A DNA stretch of 12,412 nt from Prevotella sp. UBA2746 (lineage in GTDB: Bacteria > Bacteroidota > Bacteroidia > Bacteroidales > Bacteroidaceae), in assembly GCA_002353555.1 (NCBI GenBank), contig DEJO01000033.1, forward strand, positions 1 to 12,412, in the 5' to 3' direction. Positions 5,854 through 12,412 of this stretch are shown in pieces (the stretch's first letter is position 1; every line of letters begins with the position of its first letter). Made by a program: the position numbers and the translations under genes. Below the pieces are notes generated by a model. The model ran no database searches. It worked only from the letters and a program-made list of their open reading frames with translations, and was not told where the DNA came from.

Positions 5854-8472
5854 TTATTCTTCAGAGTTGTTTTCCGTTTCTGTTGTTTCTGTTGTTTCAA
5901 CTTCAGCAGTCTCCGGAGTCGTCTCCTGCTTGAACGCTTCGTTGTTCTGCGCCCATGCCGCACGGCTCTCCATGGTCACCTGAGCTTCCAGTTCAGCGCT
6001 CATCACCTTGCATACGCTTGCAATGACGTCGTTCTTCTTTGCCAGGTTGATGAGGCGCACACCCTGTGTGGCACGTCCCATGACACGACACTCGGCAACC
6101 GGCATGCGGATGACGATGCCGCTCTTGTTGATGATCATGAGGTCGTTCATGTCGGTAACGTTCTTGATGGCTACCAGGCGACCTGTCTTCTCCGTGATGT
6201 TCAGAGTCTTCACACCCTTTCCGCCACGGTTGGTCTTGCGGTAGTCTTCCACTTCAGAACGCTTTCCGTAACCGTTCTCAGATACCACCATGACGTTCTC
6301 CGTCTCAGCGTTGTTGACAACAATCATGCCTACAACCTCGTCGTCGCCGTCATCGAGACGCATACCGCGCACACCCGTAGAGACACGTCCCATCGTGCGC
6401 ACTTTGTTCTCGTCGAAACGACAAGCACGTCCGTTACGGTCGGCAATGATCAGCTCGTTGTGGCCGTTGGTCAGTCGAACGTCTACTACCTCGTCGCCCT
6501 CGTTGATGTTGATGGCGATGACTCCGTTGGCACGCGGACGTGAATAAGCCTCCAGACACGTCTTCTTAATCAATCCCTTCTTCGTAGCGAAGACCACGTA
6601 GTGGTTGTTCAGGAACTCTTCGTCGTTGAGTCCGCGCAGGCGCAATACAGCATTTACGCTGTCGTCGGGTTCTATGTTCAGCATGTTCTGGATAGCACGT
6701 CCCTTGGCGTTGCGGTCACCTTCCGGCAACTCGTAGCACTTCAGCCAGTAGCAACGTCCCTTCTTCGTGAAGAAGAGCAGTGTCTGGTGCATCGTAGCCG
6801 GATAGATGTCTTCCGTAAAGTCGTTGTCACGTGTGCGGGCACCCTTGGCACCCACTCCACCGCGTGCCTGTTCGCGGAAGTCGCTCAGCGGCGTACGCTT
6901 GATATATCCCAGATGGCTCATCGTCACCACTACCGGGTCGTTGGGATAGAAGTCCTCGGCGTTGAACTCATGCTCGTCGGGGATAATCTCCGTCCGACGC
7001 TCGTCGCCATACTTCTCTTTCACCTCCAGCAGCTCCTGCTTCATCACCTCCTTGCAACGTTCCGGGTTGTCGAGAATCTCCTGCAAGTCGGCTATCAGCT
7101 TCATCAAGTCATCATATTCAGCATGCAACTGGTCTACACGCAGACCTGTCAGCTGAGACAGACGCATGTCGACGATAGCCTTCGACTGGGCTTCATCCAG
7201 TTCGAAACGCTGTTCCAGGTTGCGCTGAGCGTCAGCAGGTGTCTTCGAGTTGCGGATGATGTGTACCACCTCGTCGATGTTATTCACCGCGATGATCAGT
7301 CCCTCCAGGATGTGTGCACGCTCCTGTGCCTTTTTCAGGTCGAACTTGGTGCGGCGTATGGTGACGTCGTGGCGGTGATCAACGAAGTAGCTGATGCACT
7401 CTTTCAGCGTCAGCAGCTTCGGACGGAGCTGCAACTGGTTGGCAGGATTGGGCACCAAGGCGATGTTGTTGACCGAGAACGAGCTTTGCAGCGCCGTCAT
7501 CTTGAACAGTTTGTTCAGGATAACGTTTGCATTGGCATCGCGCTTCACGTCGACAACGATGCGCATACCCTGACGACCAGTCTCGTCGTTGACGTTAGAG
7601 ATGCCGTCAAGCTTGCCTTCCTTCACCAGGTCGGCAATGTATTCTATGAGTTGTTGCTTGTTGACACCGTATGGAATCTCTGTCACCACGATGCGGTCGT
7701 GCTGGTCGTCGCTCTCTATCTCTGCCTTGGCACGCATGATGATGCGGCCGCGACCAGTCTCGTAGGCATCTTTCACACCCTGAAGACCATAGATGTAGGC
7801 ACCCGTCGGGAAGTCGGGAGCCGGAATATACTTCATCAGTCCCTCTGTGTCGAGATCTGGATTGTCGATGAAGGCGCAGCAGCCGTCAATGACCTCGCCC
7901 AGGTTGTGGGTCGGCATGTTGGTTGCCATACCTACTGCGATACCGTTTCCACCGTTTACTAGCAGGTTGGGCACCTTCGTTGGCATCACGCTCGGCTCCT
8001 GCAACGTGTCGTCGAAGTTGTTGGTCATGATGACCGTGTCCTTCTCCAAGTCGTCCATGATGTGTTCGCCCATCTTCGACAGACGGCACTCGGTGTAACG
8101 CATGGCTGCCGGTGAGTCGCCGTCGACGCTACCGAAGTTACCCTGTCCGTCTACCAGCTTGTAGCGCATGTTCCACTCCTGTCCCATACGTACCAGTGCT
8201 CCATATACCGATGAGTCGCCATGCGGGTGATACTTACCCAGTACTTCACCAACAACGCGGGCACACTTCTTGTACGGGTTGTTGCTGGTGTTTCCTATAC
8301 CCAGCATACCATAGAGTATGCGGCGGTGCACTGGCTTGAAGCCGTCGCGCACATCAGGCAGGGCACGGGCTACAATCACCGACATCGAGTAGTCGATGTA
8401 TGAGGATTTCATCTCCTCCTCAATGTTGATTTTCAGGATTCTGTCCTGATCAATAGTTTGATTTTCGTCCAT
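5854..8472 (-). CDS. gyrA: DNA gyrase subunit A
   Basis: An 872-residue type IIA topoisomerase subunit that, with GyrB, introduces negative supercoils. The N-terminal breakage-reunion domain (about 10-490) carries the active-site tyrosine at Y126 in AAMRYTECRL. The quinolone-binding helix reads YHPHGDSSVYGALVRM (81-96): S87 corresponds to the resistance-prone Ser83 of E. coli and is unaltered, while the position of E. coli Asp87 is glycine (G91). The C-terminal domain (about 530-830) has repeated strands of the beta-pinwheel type. The GyrA box is EQARGGVGAKG rather than the QRRGGKG of E. coli, a form I recall from other Bacteroidota. The tail is acidic and Thr/Glu-rich (TTETTETENNSEE). Full length and intact. 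A long leader with promoter and inverted repeats precedes it. Confidence 0.98.
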   Translation of the reverse strand: MDENQTIDQDRILKINIEEEMKSSYIDYSMSVIVARALPDVRDGFKPVHRRILYGMLGIGNTSNNPYKKCARVVGEVLGKYHPHGDSSVYGALVRMGQEWNMRYKLVDGQGNFGSVDGDSPAAMRYTECRLSKMGEHIMDDLEKDTVIMTNNFDDTLQEPSVMPTKVPNLLVNGGNGIAVGMATNMPTHNLGEVIDGCCAFIDNPDLDTEGLMKYIPAPDFPTGAYIYGLQGVKDAYETGRGRIIMRAKAEIESDDQHDRIVVTEIPYGVNKQQLIEYIADLVKEGKLDGISNVNDETGRQGMRIVVDVKRDANANVILNKLFKMTALQSSFSVNNIALVPNPANQLQLRPKLLTLKECISYFVDHRHDVTIRRTKFDLKKAQERAHILEGLIIAVNNIDEVVHIIRNSKTPADAQRNLEQRFELDEAQSKAIVDMRLSQLTGLRVDQLHAEYDDLMKLIADLQEILDNPERCKEVMKQELLEVKEKYGDERRTEIIPDEHEFNAEDFYPNDPVVVTMSHLGYIKRTPLSDFREQARGGVGAKGARTRDNDFTEDIYPATMHQTLLFFTKKGRCYWLKCYELPEGDRNAKGRAIQNMLNIEPDDSVNAVLRLRGLNDEEFLNNHYVVFATKKGLIKKTCLEAYSRPRANGVIAININEGDEVVDVRLTNGHNELIIADRNGRACRFDENKVRTMGRVSTGVRGMRLDDGDDEVVGMIVVNNAETENVMVVSENGYGKRSEVEDYRKTNRGGKGVKTLNITEKTGRLVAIKNVTDMNDLMIINKSGIVIRMPVAECRVMGRATQGVRLINLAKKNDVIASVCKVMSAELEAQVTMESRAAWAQNNEAFKQETTPETAEVETTETTETENNSEE

Positions 8473-8549
8473 GAAATGATTTAAATATATGATTGGTTAT
8501 TCATTTTTCTGAGGTCATCGCGACAGACACCACGAATGGATAAAACCGT

Positions 8550-8570
8550 CGCAAATGCCGTTTATTTGCG
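8550..8570 (-). promoter_or_regulatory. gyrA: Hairpin in the gyrA leader
   Basis: CGCAAAT (8550-8556) and ATTTGCG (8564-8570) form a 7-bp perfect stem with a 7-base loop, about 80 bases upstream of the gyrA start. An overlapping pair CGTTCTAA (8569-8576) and TTAGAACG (8593-8600) could form an alternative stem just after the predicted transcription start. Whether either regulates gyrA is unknown. Confidence 0.4.
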
Positions 8571-8602
8571 TTCTAAGCCGTTTTCAGCTATTTTAGAACG
8601 TA

Positions 8603-8610
8603 CAAAATTA
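8603..8610 (-). promoter_or_regulatory. gyrA: gyrA promoter -7 element
   Basis: On the minus strand the sequence is TAATTTTG, an exact match to TAnnTTTG. Transcription would start near 8596, leaving a leader of about 120 nt. The -33 region (8631-8634) reads GTTT rather than a clean TTTG, so the upstream element is weak. CGTTC half-sites flank it on both sides. Confidence 0.55.
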
Positions 8611-8680
8611 CACATTTTCTGCGACATGAAAAACGTTCAGAACGAAAATAATCGCCTTTTTAAGGTTTATTCAGCTTTTG

Positions 8681-8716
8681 GAGAGGGAGATAGAGGGAGG
8701 TAGAGGGAGGTAGAAG
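8681..8716. repeat. 10-bp purine-rich tandem repeat
   Basis: TAGAGGGAGG occurs twice in tandem (8691-8710), preceded by the related GAGAGGGAGA (8681-8690) and followed by TAGAAG (8711-8716). One strand is almost all purine apart from the periodic T. It sits upstream of the gyrA promoter. Confidence 0.85.
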
Positions 8717-8771
8717 TCATTAGTTTTGCATGCAGTGTATCCTGTTGATAAAAGTTAGCAGGTTGCGAAAT

Positions 8772-8797
8772 GGGCCTCCGATTCGCATCGGAAGCCC
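8772..8797 (-). terminator. Second hairpin after galE
   Basis: GGGCCTCCGA (8772-8781) and TCGGAAGCCC (8788-8797) form a 10-bp stem; the one plus-strand mismatch is a G-U pair in minus-strand RNA. The 6-base loop TTCGCA is exactly complementary to TGCGAA at 8764-8769. No strong U-tract follows, so it probably backs up the hairpin at 8819-8843 or stabilises the 3' end. Confidence 0.55.
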
Positions 8798-8818
8798 ACA
8801 ACAACACAAACACAAAAT

Positions 8819-8843
8819 ACTCGTCCTCAGATGAGAGACGAGT
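8819..8843 (-). terminator. galE: Terminator directly after galE
   Basis: ACTCGTC (8819-8825) and GACGAGT (8837-8843) pair, with an inner CTCA/TGAG extension. On the minus strand the stem is followed by ATTTTGTGTTTGTG, a U-rich run. It lies six bases past the galE stop, the usual place for an intrinsic terminator. Confidence 0.65.
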
Positions 8844-8849
8844 TTATCG

Positions 8850-9887
8850 TCACATCACCCCGTCCTTGCGGAGTTTCTGTTGCCATTTCCATGCAGAGGC
8901 AAGCACGTCTTCCAGCGGGGTGTCAGCCTTCCATCCCAGCACTTTGTTCGCCTTGTCTACGTTGCCCCATATCTTTTCTATGTCGCCTTCGCGTCGCGGT
9001 CCGTATTTCCAGTTGAGCTTCACTCCCGTTGCACGTTCGAAGGTTTCGACAATCTCCAGTGTAGAGTTGCCTTTTCCTGTACCTATATTAAAGTACTCCA
9101 GCTGGTCGCTGTCCGTATCGAGTACGCGCGTCATGGCTGCCACATGTGCCTTTGCCAAGTCTACCACGTAGATGTAGTCGCGAATGCAGGTGCCGTCGGG
9201 CGTGTCGTAGTCGTTGCCGAAGATGGTGAGCTGCTCACGCACTCCAATGGCGGTCTGTGTGACAAAGGGAATCAGGTTGTTGGGCACCCCGTTGGGCAGT
9301 TCGCCTATCTCTGCCGTCGGGTGTGCGCCGATGGGGTTGAAGTATCTCAGCACGATGCTCTTGATAGGCGCACCGCTGTGAATGTAGTCGCTGATAATCT
9401 GTTCGTTGATCTCCTTCGTATTACCGTAGGGAGAGGTAGCCTTCTGGTGTGGAGCCTCCTCAGTCACGGGCAGGTTCTCAGGCTTCGGCTGTCCGTAGAC
9501 GGTGCAGCTGCTGGAGAAGATGATGCCCTTGACGTCGTATTTCGGCATCAGTTCCAGCAGGTTCACCAGCGACACCACGTTGTTGCGATAGTACATCAGC
9601 GGCTTCTGAACGCTCTCGCCCACCGCCTTCGATGCTGCAAAGTGAATGATGCCGGCAATTTTCGGGTACTTCCTGAAGACAGCCTCCGTAGCTTCGAGGT
9701 CGCGCAGGTCCACCTGTTCGAAGGCCGGGCGCACGCCCGTTATCTTCTCTATGCCGTCGAGCACTTCTATCTTTGAGTTGGAAAGATTGTCGACGATGAC
9801 CACGTCGTAGCCAGCCTCCTGTAGTTCCACGGTGGTGTGAGACCCGATGAACCCCGTTCCGCCAGTCACCAGAATAGTTTCTTTCAT
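8850..9887 (-). CDS. galE: UDP-glucose 4-epimerase
   Basis: A 345-residue extended short-chain dehydrogenase of the GalE family, which interconverts UDP-glucose and UDP-galactose with bound NAD+, for the Leloir pathway and for surface polysaccharide precursors. Cytosolic. The Rossmann glycine motif GGTGFIGSH is at residues 9-17, the catalytic serine region SSSCTVYG at 125-132 (S127), and the YxxxK pair is Y154/K158 in SPYGNTK. The C-terminal half carries RYFNPIGAHP, typical of GalE. The frame is open 17 codons further to an ATG at 9938, but homology begins at the ATG at 9885-9887, which is preceded by AAAAAGGAAG, so that start is chosen. No partner galT or galK is in the window. The gap to the upstream GNAT gene is 70 bp with no clear promoter, so partial co-transcription is possible. 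Confidence 0.96.
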   Translation of the reverse strand: MKETILVTGGTGFIGSHTTVELQEAGYDVVIVDNLSNSKIEVLDGIEKITGVRPAFEQVDLRDLEATEAVFRKYPKIAGIIHFAASKAVGESVQKPLMYYRNNVVSLVNLLELMPKYDVKGIIFSSSCTVYGQPKPENLPVTEEAPHQKATSPYGNTKEINEQIISDYIHSGAPIKSIVLRYFNPIGAHPTAEIGELPNGVPNNLIPFVTQTAIGVREQLTIFGNDYDTPDGTCIRDYIYVVDLAKAHVAAMTRVLDTDSDQLEYFNIGTGKGNSTLEIVETFERATGVKLNWKYGPRREGDIEKIWGNVDKANKVLGWKADTPLEDVLASAWKWQQKLRKDGVM

Positions 9888-9957
9888 CTTCCTTTTTGTT
9901 TTAATTCGTTTGGGCTTGTTTAGTTTCGCCCTATACATTTATCTATTTTATGGTTAT

Positions 9958-10551
9958 TCAGCTCTTCTTTTTCAGCTCTATCAGGTCACAGTACATGAGA
10001 CGGCTGTTCAACGGAGACATTGGCTTGATGCCTCGGAACTCTCGCTCTTGTTCCTCTGTACTGAAAAGATAATTGAAGCCATTGCGCTCGTAGAATGAGA
10101 GGTTACGCTCCTTGTTATATGAATCAACGAGAAGAAAACGACAACCAGTCTTGTTGAGCGGGTCAACAAACCAGGCCTTGATGAAGCTGAGCACATCGCT
10201 GCCAAGGTGCCGACTTTGGAAATCAATACCAATGCCAAGACGACCAATCATCACGGCAGGGTAGCTGCTATATTGCTTTTCGCGTGGGATATTCTTTTCG
10301 ACCTTCTTCTTACGCGAACCAGGAATCTTCTTAATGCTGTCGTTTGAAAGGGTAAATGCGGCTACGATAATAGAAGGGTCTTCATCAAGCGTAAAGCAAT
10401 AATTCTTGCAAAGCAACTGGTCGCTCTGCAAGAATGCATCGTTGGTAAAGAACTCGTCTAAATCATCATCACCACAACGAAACAGTTTGCTTTTGTCAGC
10501 TGTCTCTCGGTTATAAAAACCAAAACAACATTTTTCCTGTAAGAAACTCAT
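9958..10551 (-). CDS. GNAT-family N-acetyltransferase, toxin-like
   Basis: A 197-residue acetyl-CoA-dependent N-acetyltransferase. The N-terminal FRCGDDDLDEFF (24-35) resembles the F-CG---LD-FL signature of TacT/AtaT-type toxins that acetylate aminoacyl-tRNA. Motif A is GRLGIGIDFQSRHLGSDVL (103-121), with QSRHLG as the acetyl-CoA pyrophosphate loop. Y154 in FYERNGF (153-159) is at the usual general-acid position. Substrate cannot be read from sequence. A gene for a 51-residue protein ends 15 bp upstream, the layout of a toxin-antitoxin operon, but that partner is not recognisably a ribbon-helix-helix (DUF1778) antitoxin. A basic stretch SRKKKVEKNIPREK (79-92) interrupts the fold. Local sequence is AT-richer than gyrA or the MBOAT gene, suggesting acquisition. 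It could instead be an ordinary acetyltransferase. Confidence 0.85.
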   Translation of the reverse strand: MSFLQEKCCFGFYNRETADKSKLFRCGDDDLDEFFTNDAFLQSDQLLCKNYCFTLDEDPSIIVAAFTLSNDSIKKIPGSRKKKVEKNIPREKQYSSYPAVMIGRLGIGIDFQSRHLGSDVLSFIKAWFVDPLNKTGCRFLLVDSYNKERNLSFYERNGFNYLFSTEEQEREFRGIKPMSPLNSRLMYCDLIELKKKS

Positions 10552-10566
10552 ACGTTGGGATGACGT

Positions 10567-10722
10567 TTAGAAGTTGGCTTTAGAGAGAATGGCGCGAGCT
10601 TCGTTGATTTCATTGCTGAAATCCACGGAACCGCAACGCTGTTCGCTCTGCTCCATCATTTGGTCAAAGCGGTCGGATGCTTCTCCAGTCAATACTGGTA
10701 CTGCTGCTATTTCCAATGCCAT
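10567..10722 (-). CDS. Short protein, probable partner or antitoxin of the GNAT
   Basis: A 51-residue, acidic protein: starts MALEIAAVPVLTGEASDRFD, ends ILSKANF. It lies 15 bp upstream of the GNAT gene and should be co-transcribed with it. The ATG at 10720-10722 has a good ribosome-binding site (AAAGGAAAG, GGA seven bases before the start) and a promoter just upstream (10751-10758), which would leave out the longer frame reaching a TTG at 10869. The motif I-P/A-V-PVLTG-A-F looks like a short conserved family seen next to GNAT genes in other bacteria, but I cannot confirm a name. No DNA-binding motif is obvious. Role as antitoxin is inferred from size, order and spacing. Confidence 0.75.
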   Translation of the reverse strand: MALEIAAVPVLTGEASDRFDQMMEQSEQRCGSVDFSNEINEARAILSKANF

Positions 10723-10726
10723 ACTA

Positions 10727-10735
10727 CTTTCCTTT
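10727..10735 (-). promoter_or_regulatory. Ribosome-binding site of the 51-residue gene
   Basis: The minus strand reads AAAGGAAAG, with GGA seven bases before the ATG. This is the clearest Shine-Dalgarno-like site in the window and decides in favour of the short start. Confidence 0.65.
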
Positions 10736-10750
10736 CTTTGATTATGGCGA

Positions 10751-10758
10751 CAAAGATA
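10751..10758 (-). promoter_or_regulatory. Promoter -7 element of the GNAT module
   Basis: The minus strand reads TATCTTTG followed by TCGCC, an exact TAnnTTTG match, with transcription expected near 10744 and a leader of about 20 nt. No TTTG is found at the proper distance upstream, so the -33 element is weak or absent. Confidence 0.5.
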
Positions 10759-10815
10759 CAAAGAATATTTCAAATAATCACTATGATGACCAAACCTTTT
10801 ATGTATTATTGGCGA

Positions 10816-10847
10816 AAAAGAGCAAAGTGTGGTACTGTGAATACCAC
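10816..10847 (-). terminator. Possible terminator after the MBOAT gene
   Basis: GTGGTA (10829-10834) and TACCAC (10842-10847) form a 6-bp stem with a 7-base loop, followed on the minus strand by ACTTTGCTCTTTTTCG. It lies 35 bases past the MBOAT stop and before the promoter at 10751. The stem is short, so this is tentative. Confidence 0.35.
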
Positions 10848-10881
10848 TATGCGGTAGTTCACATGCCAATGCATGGAAGAC

Positions 10882-12354
10882 TCAGAACTGGAAGTAGATG
10901 AAGGGCTGTACGTCGCTCGACTTGACTTGAATGACGAGGTAGATGACGACAATCAGGAGCGCTGCTCCTGCTACCACCCCACCCCGCTTGAGCCAGTCTA
11001 CCATGCGGTTCTCCCACGTTGCAGGTACGGCATGGGAGAGGAATGCCAGGAGTATCATCATGAAGACATACTTGTAGGCTACGAAGACGTCGGGCAACAC
11101 CTCCGGATTGAACTTCGTGAAGAGCTGGGTCAGCATGAGTCCCACGCCCTCGAAGTCGGGACAACGGAAGAAAAGCCACGTGAAGCAGACAAGGTGGAAG
11201 GTCAGGAGTACGGCAAAGAAGCGTCGTATTCCTGCCGGATGGTACTTGCGGTCGTGGTGCAGGATGGTCTGCGAGAAGAACTTATGGATGTTGACCAGTG
11301 CCCCGTGGAGCGCTCCCCAGATGATGAAGTTAAGGCTTGCGCCGTGCCACAGTCCGCACAGCGTCATCGCCACCATCTGGTTGAGGTACATGCGCACCTT
11401 TCCTTTGCGGCTCCCGCCGAGCGGGATGTAGACATAGTCGCGTATCCATGAGGATAGCGAGATGTGCCACCGTCGCCAGAAGTTGCTCATGGAGTCCGCC
11501 TTGAACGGTGCGTCGAAGTTCATGGGTATGGAGAATCCCATCAGCATGGCAATGCCTATCGCCATGTCGCTGTAGCCGGAGAAGTCGCAATAGATCTGTA
11601 CGCAATAGCCGTAGATGCCTAACAACACCTCTCCGCCGGAGAAGAGCGTCGGGTTGTCGAAGATGCGGTCTACGAAGTTCTGGCTGATGTAGTCGCTGAT
11701 GATGGCTTTCTTGAACAGTCCGGTAGCAATAAAGTAGGTGCCTCGTGCCAGCATGTCTGCCGAGATGTGCAGCGGCCGTCTCAGCTGTGGCATGAAGTCG
11801 GTGGCACGGGTGATAGGTCCTGCCACTAGGACGGGGAAGAACGATACGAAGAAGGCGTAGTCGAGCAGCGACGTGACGGGCTGCATCTTTCCCCGGTATA
11901 CGTCGACGGTGTAGCTGAGGCTCTTGAAGGTGAAGAAGCTGATGCCCACGGGCAGCACGATGTCCCACGGCTGGAAGTTGCCGTTGATGGCCTGTGCTAT
12001 CATCGAGGCAAAGAAGTTGGTGTATTTGAAGTAGAAGAGCAGCCCCAGGTCGATGAGTATGCTCAGCAGGAGCAGCCACTTTGCCTTCCGCTCTCCGCGA
12101 CAGTTGCCTATGGCCTTGCCCAGAAGAAAGTCCGTAGCCGTTACAAGTGCCAGCAGGAGGAAGCACAGTCCGGAACTCTTATAGTAGAAGTAATAGGAGA
12201 AAAGGGTGACGAAGAGCAGCCGCCACGATGTCTTTCCGCGCAGCAACATGTAGAAGAACGACAGGAAGAGGAACAGGACGAGGAACAGCCCCGACGAGAA
12301 CATCAGGGGCTCCTGCGGATTGTATTGCAACAGATGGAGTAACTTATCGAACAT
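10882..12354 (-). CDS. Membrane-bound O-acyltransferase (AlgI/MBOAT family)
   Basis: A 490-residue polytopic membrane protein, normal length for AlgI-like O-acyltransferases, which transfer acetyl groups across the inner membrane onto exopolysaccharide or cell-wall sugars, usually together with a periplasmic SGNH-type partner. Hydrophobic segments run through residues 18-37, 44-75, 92-118 and onward. Diagnostic motifs: QIYCDFSGYSDMAIG (253-267), FWRRWHISLSSWIRDYVYIP (292-311, with H297) and LWHGASLNFIIWG (335-347), where H337 is the MBOAT catalytic histidine. The ATG at 12352-12354 gives the N-terminus MFDKLLHLLQYNPQEPLMFS, which fits Bacteroidota relatives; M18 is an alternative. No partner hydrolase gene follows; it could lie upstream outside the window. 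The acceptor polymer is unknown. A 7-bp repeat array ends four bases before the start codon. Confidence 0.93.
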   Translation of the reverse strand: MFDKLLHLLQYNPQEPLMFSSGLFLVLFLFLSFFYMLLRGKTSWRLLFVTLFSYYFYYKSSGLCFLLLALVTATDFLLGKAIGNCRGERKAKWLLLLSILIDLGLLFYFKYTNFFASMIAQAINGNFQPWDIVLPVGISFFTFKSLSYTVDVYRGKMQPVTSLLDYAFFVSFFPVLVAGPITRATDFMPQLRRPLHISADMLARGTYFIATGLFKKAIISDYISQNFVDRIFDNPTLFSGGEVLLGIYGYCVQIYCDFSGYSDMAIGIAMLMGFSIPMNFDAPFKADSMSNFWRRWHISLSSWIRDYVYIPLGGSRKGKVRMYLNQMVAMTLCGLWHGASLNFIIWGALHGALVNIHKFFSQTILHHDRKYHPAGIRRFFAVLLTFHLVCFTWLFFRCPDFEGVGLMLTQLFTKFNPEVLPDVFVAYKYVFMMILLAFLSHAVPATWENRMVDWLKRGGVVAGAALLIVVIYLVIQVKSSDVQPFIYFQF

Positions 12355-12358
12355 ATTA

Positions 12359-12407
12359 TCAATTCACAATTAACAATTCATAATTCACAATTCACAATTC
12401 ACAATTC
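12359..12407. repeat. 7-bp tandem repeat abutting the MBOAT start
   Basis: On the minus strand seven consecutive 7-bp units read GAATTGT (three times), GAATTAT, GAATTGT, TAATTGT and GAATTGA, followed by TAAT and the ATG. The array may continue past the window edge at 12412. It occupies the place where a ribosome-binding site should be. Confidence 0.9.
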
Positions 12408-12412
12408 ATAAT

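Larger units (their letters stand above)
8473..8849. other. 377-bp spacer between galE and gyrA
   Basis: No credible gene is present. From galE toward gyrA it holds a hairpin with U-rich tail (8819-8843), a second hairpin (8772-8797), a 10-bp purine repeat (8681-8716), a cluster of four CGTTC/GAACG half-sites (8569-8644), the gyrA promoter element (8603-8610) and an A/T-rich gyrA leader of about 120 nt with a hairpin (8550-8570). Confidence 0.8.

Noticed and set aside
6601..7962. 453-codon open frame on the plus strand
   Set aside because: It lies wholly opposite gyrA, whose protein is unmistakable; the frame is a by-product of gyrA codon use and its translation resembles no family.
8764..8797. 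H-type pseudoknot after galE
   Set aside because: Two bases between stem and downstream arm cannot cross a 10-bp stem, so only an alternative hairpin is feasible.
8880..9776. 298-codon open frame on the plus strand
   Set aside because: Antisense to galE, with no recognisable motif; GalE motifs on the other strand are intact.
9888..9938. 17-residue N-terminal extension of GalE
   Set aside because: The Lys/Arg-rich extension is not part of the family and the inner ATG has a purine-rich site upstream.
10723..10869. N-terminal extension of the 51-residue gene to a TTG
   Set aside because: The extension would cover the predicted promoter (10751-10758) and possible MBOAT terminator; the ATG at 10722 has a clear ribosome-binding site.
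11330..12166. 278-codon open frame on the minus strand
   Set aside because: A shifted-frame shadow of the MBOAT gene; its Arg/His/Pro-rich translation is typical of out-of-frame reading.

Overview
The window looks like a piece of a Bacteroidota chromosome, most probably Prevotellaceae (inference). The encoded GyrA, SerC, AlgI-type acyltransferase and DbpA-like helicase read like Bacteroidales proteins. Several start codons lack a Shine-Dalgarno sequence, and promoters of the Bacteroidota form (TTTG, about 20 bp, TAnnTTTG) can be seen. All nine credible full genes lie on the minus strand, so transcription runs from the high-coordinate end toward base 1. No rRNA, tRNA, CRISPR array or insertion sequence was found.

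In transcription order: (1) 12412-10882, a 7-bp tandem repeat abutting the start codon of a membrane-bound O-acyltransferase (AlgI/MBOAT). (2) 10881-9958, an AT-richer segment with its own promoter carrying a 51-residue protein and a GNAT acetyltransferase, arranged like a toxin-antitoxin pair. (3) 9887-8850, galE, followed by two hairpins. (4) 8849-8473, a 377-bp spacer with a 10-bp purine repeat, a gyrA promoter and several inverted repeats. (5) 8472-5854, gyrA. (6) 5774-3141, two secreted TPR proteins that are paralogs of each other, the second overlapping by 26 bp a DbpA-like RNA helicase gene (3166-1790). (7) 1568-501, serC with its own promoter. (8) 500-1, a gene-poor end holding a hairpin after serC, eight perfectly phased 22-bp direct repeats, a strong bidirectional hairpin terminator, and a plus-strand promoter that together with the terminator could define a small RNA of about 130 nt.

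Most genes are housekeeping: serine biosynthesis, DNA supercoiling, galactose/UDP-sugar metabolism and RNA remodelling. The accessory interest lies in the 22-bp array and possible small RNA at the left edge, a 27-bp palindrome in frame inside a non-conserved loop of the helicase, the paralogous TPR pair, the GNAT two-gene module, and the repeat array touching the start of the acyltransferase gene. No clearly new multi-gene system was found; the two-gene GNAT module and the small-RNA candidate are the closest to one.
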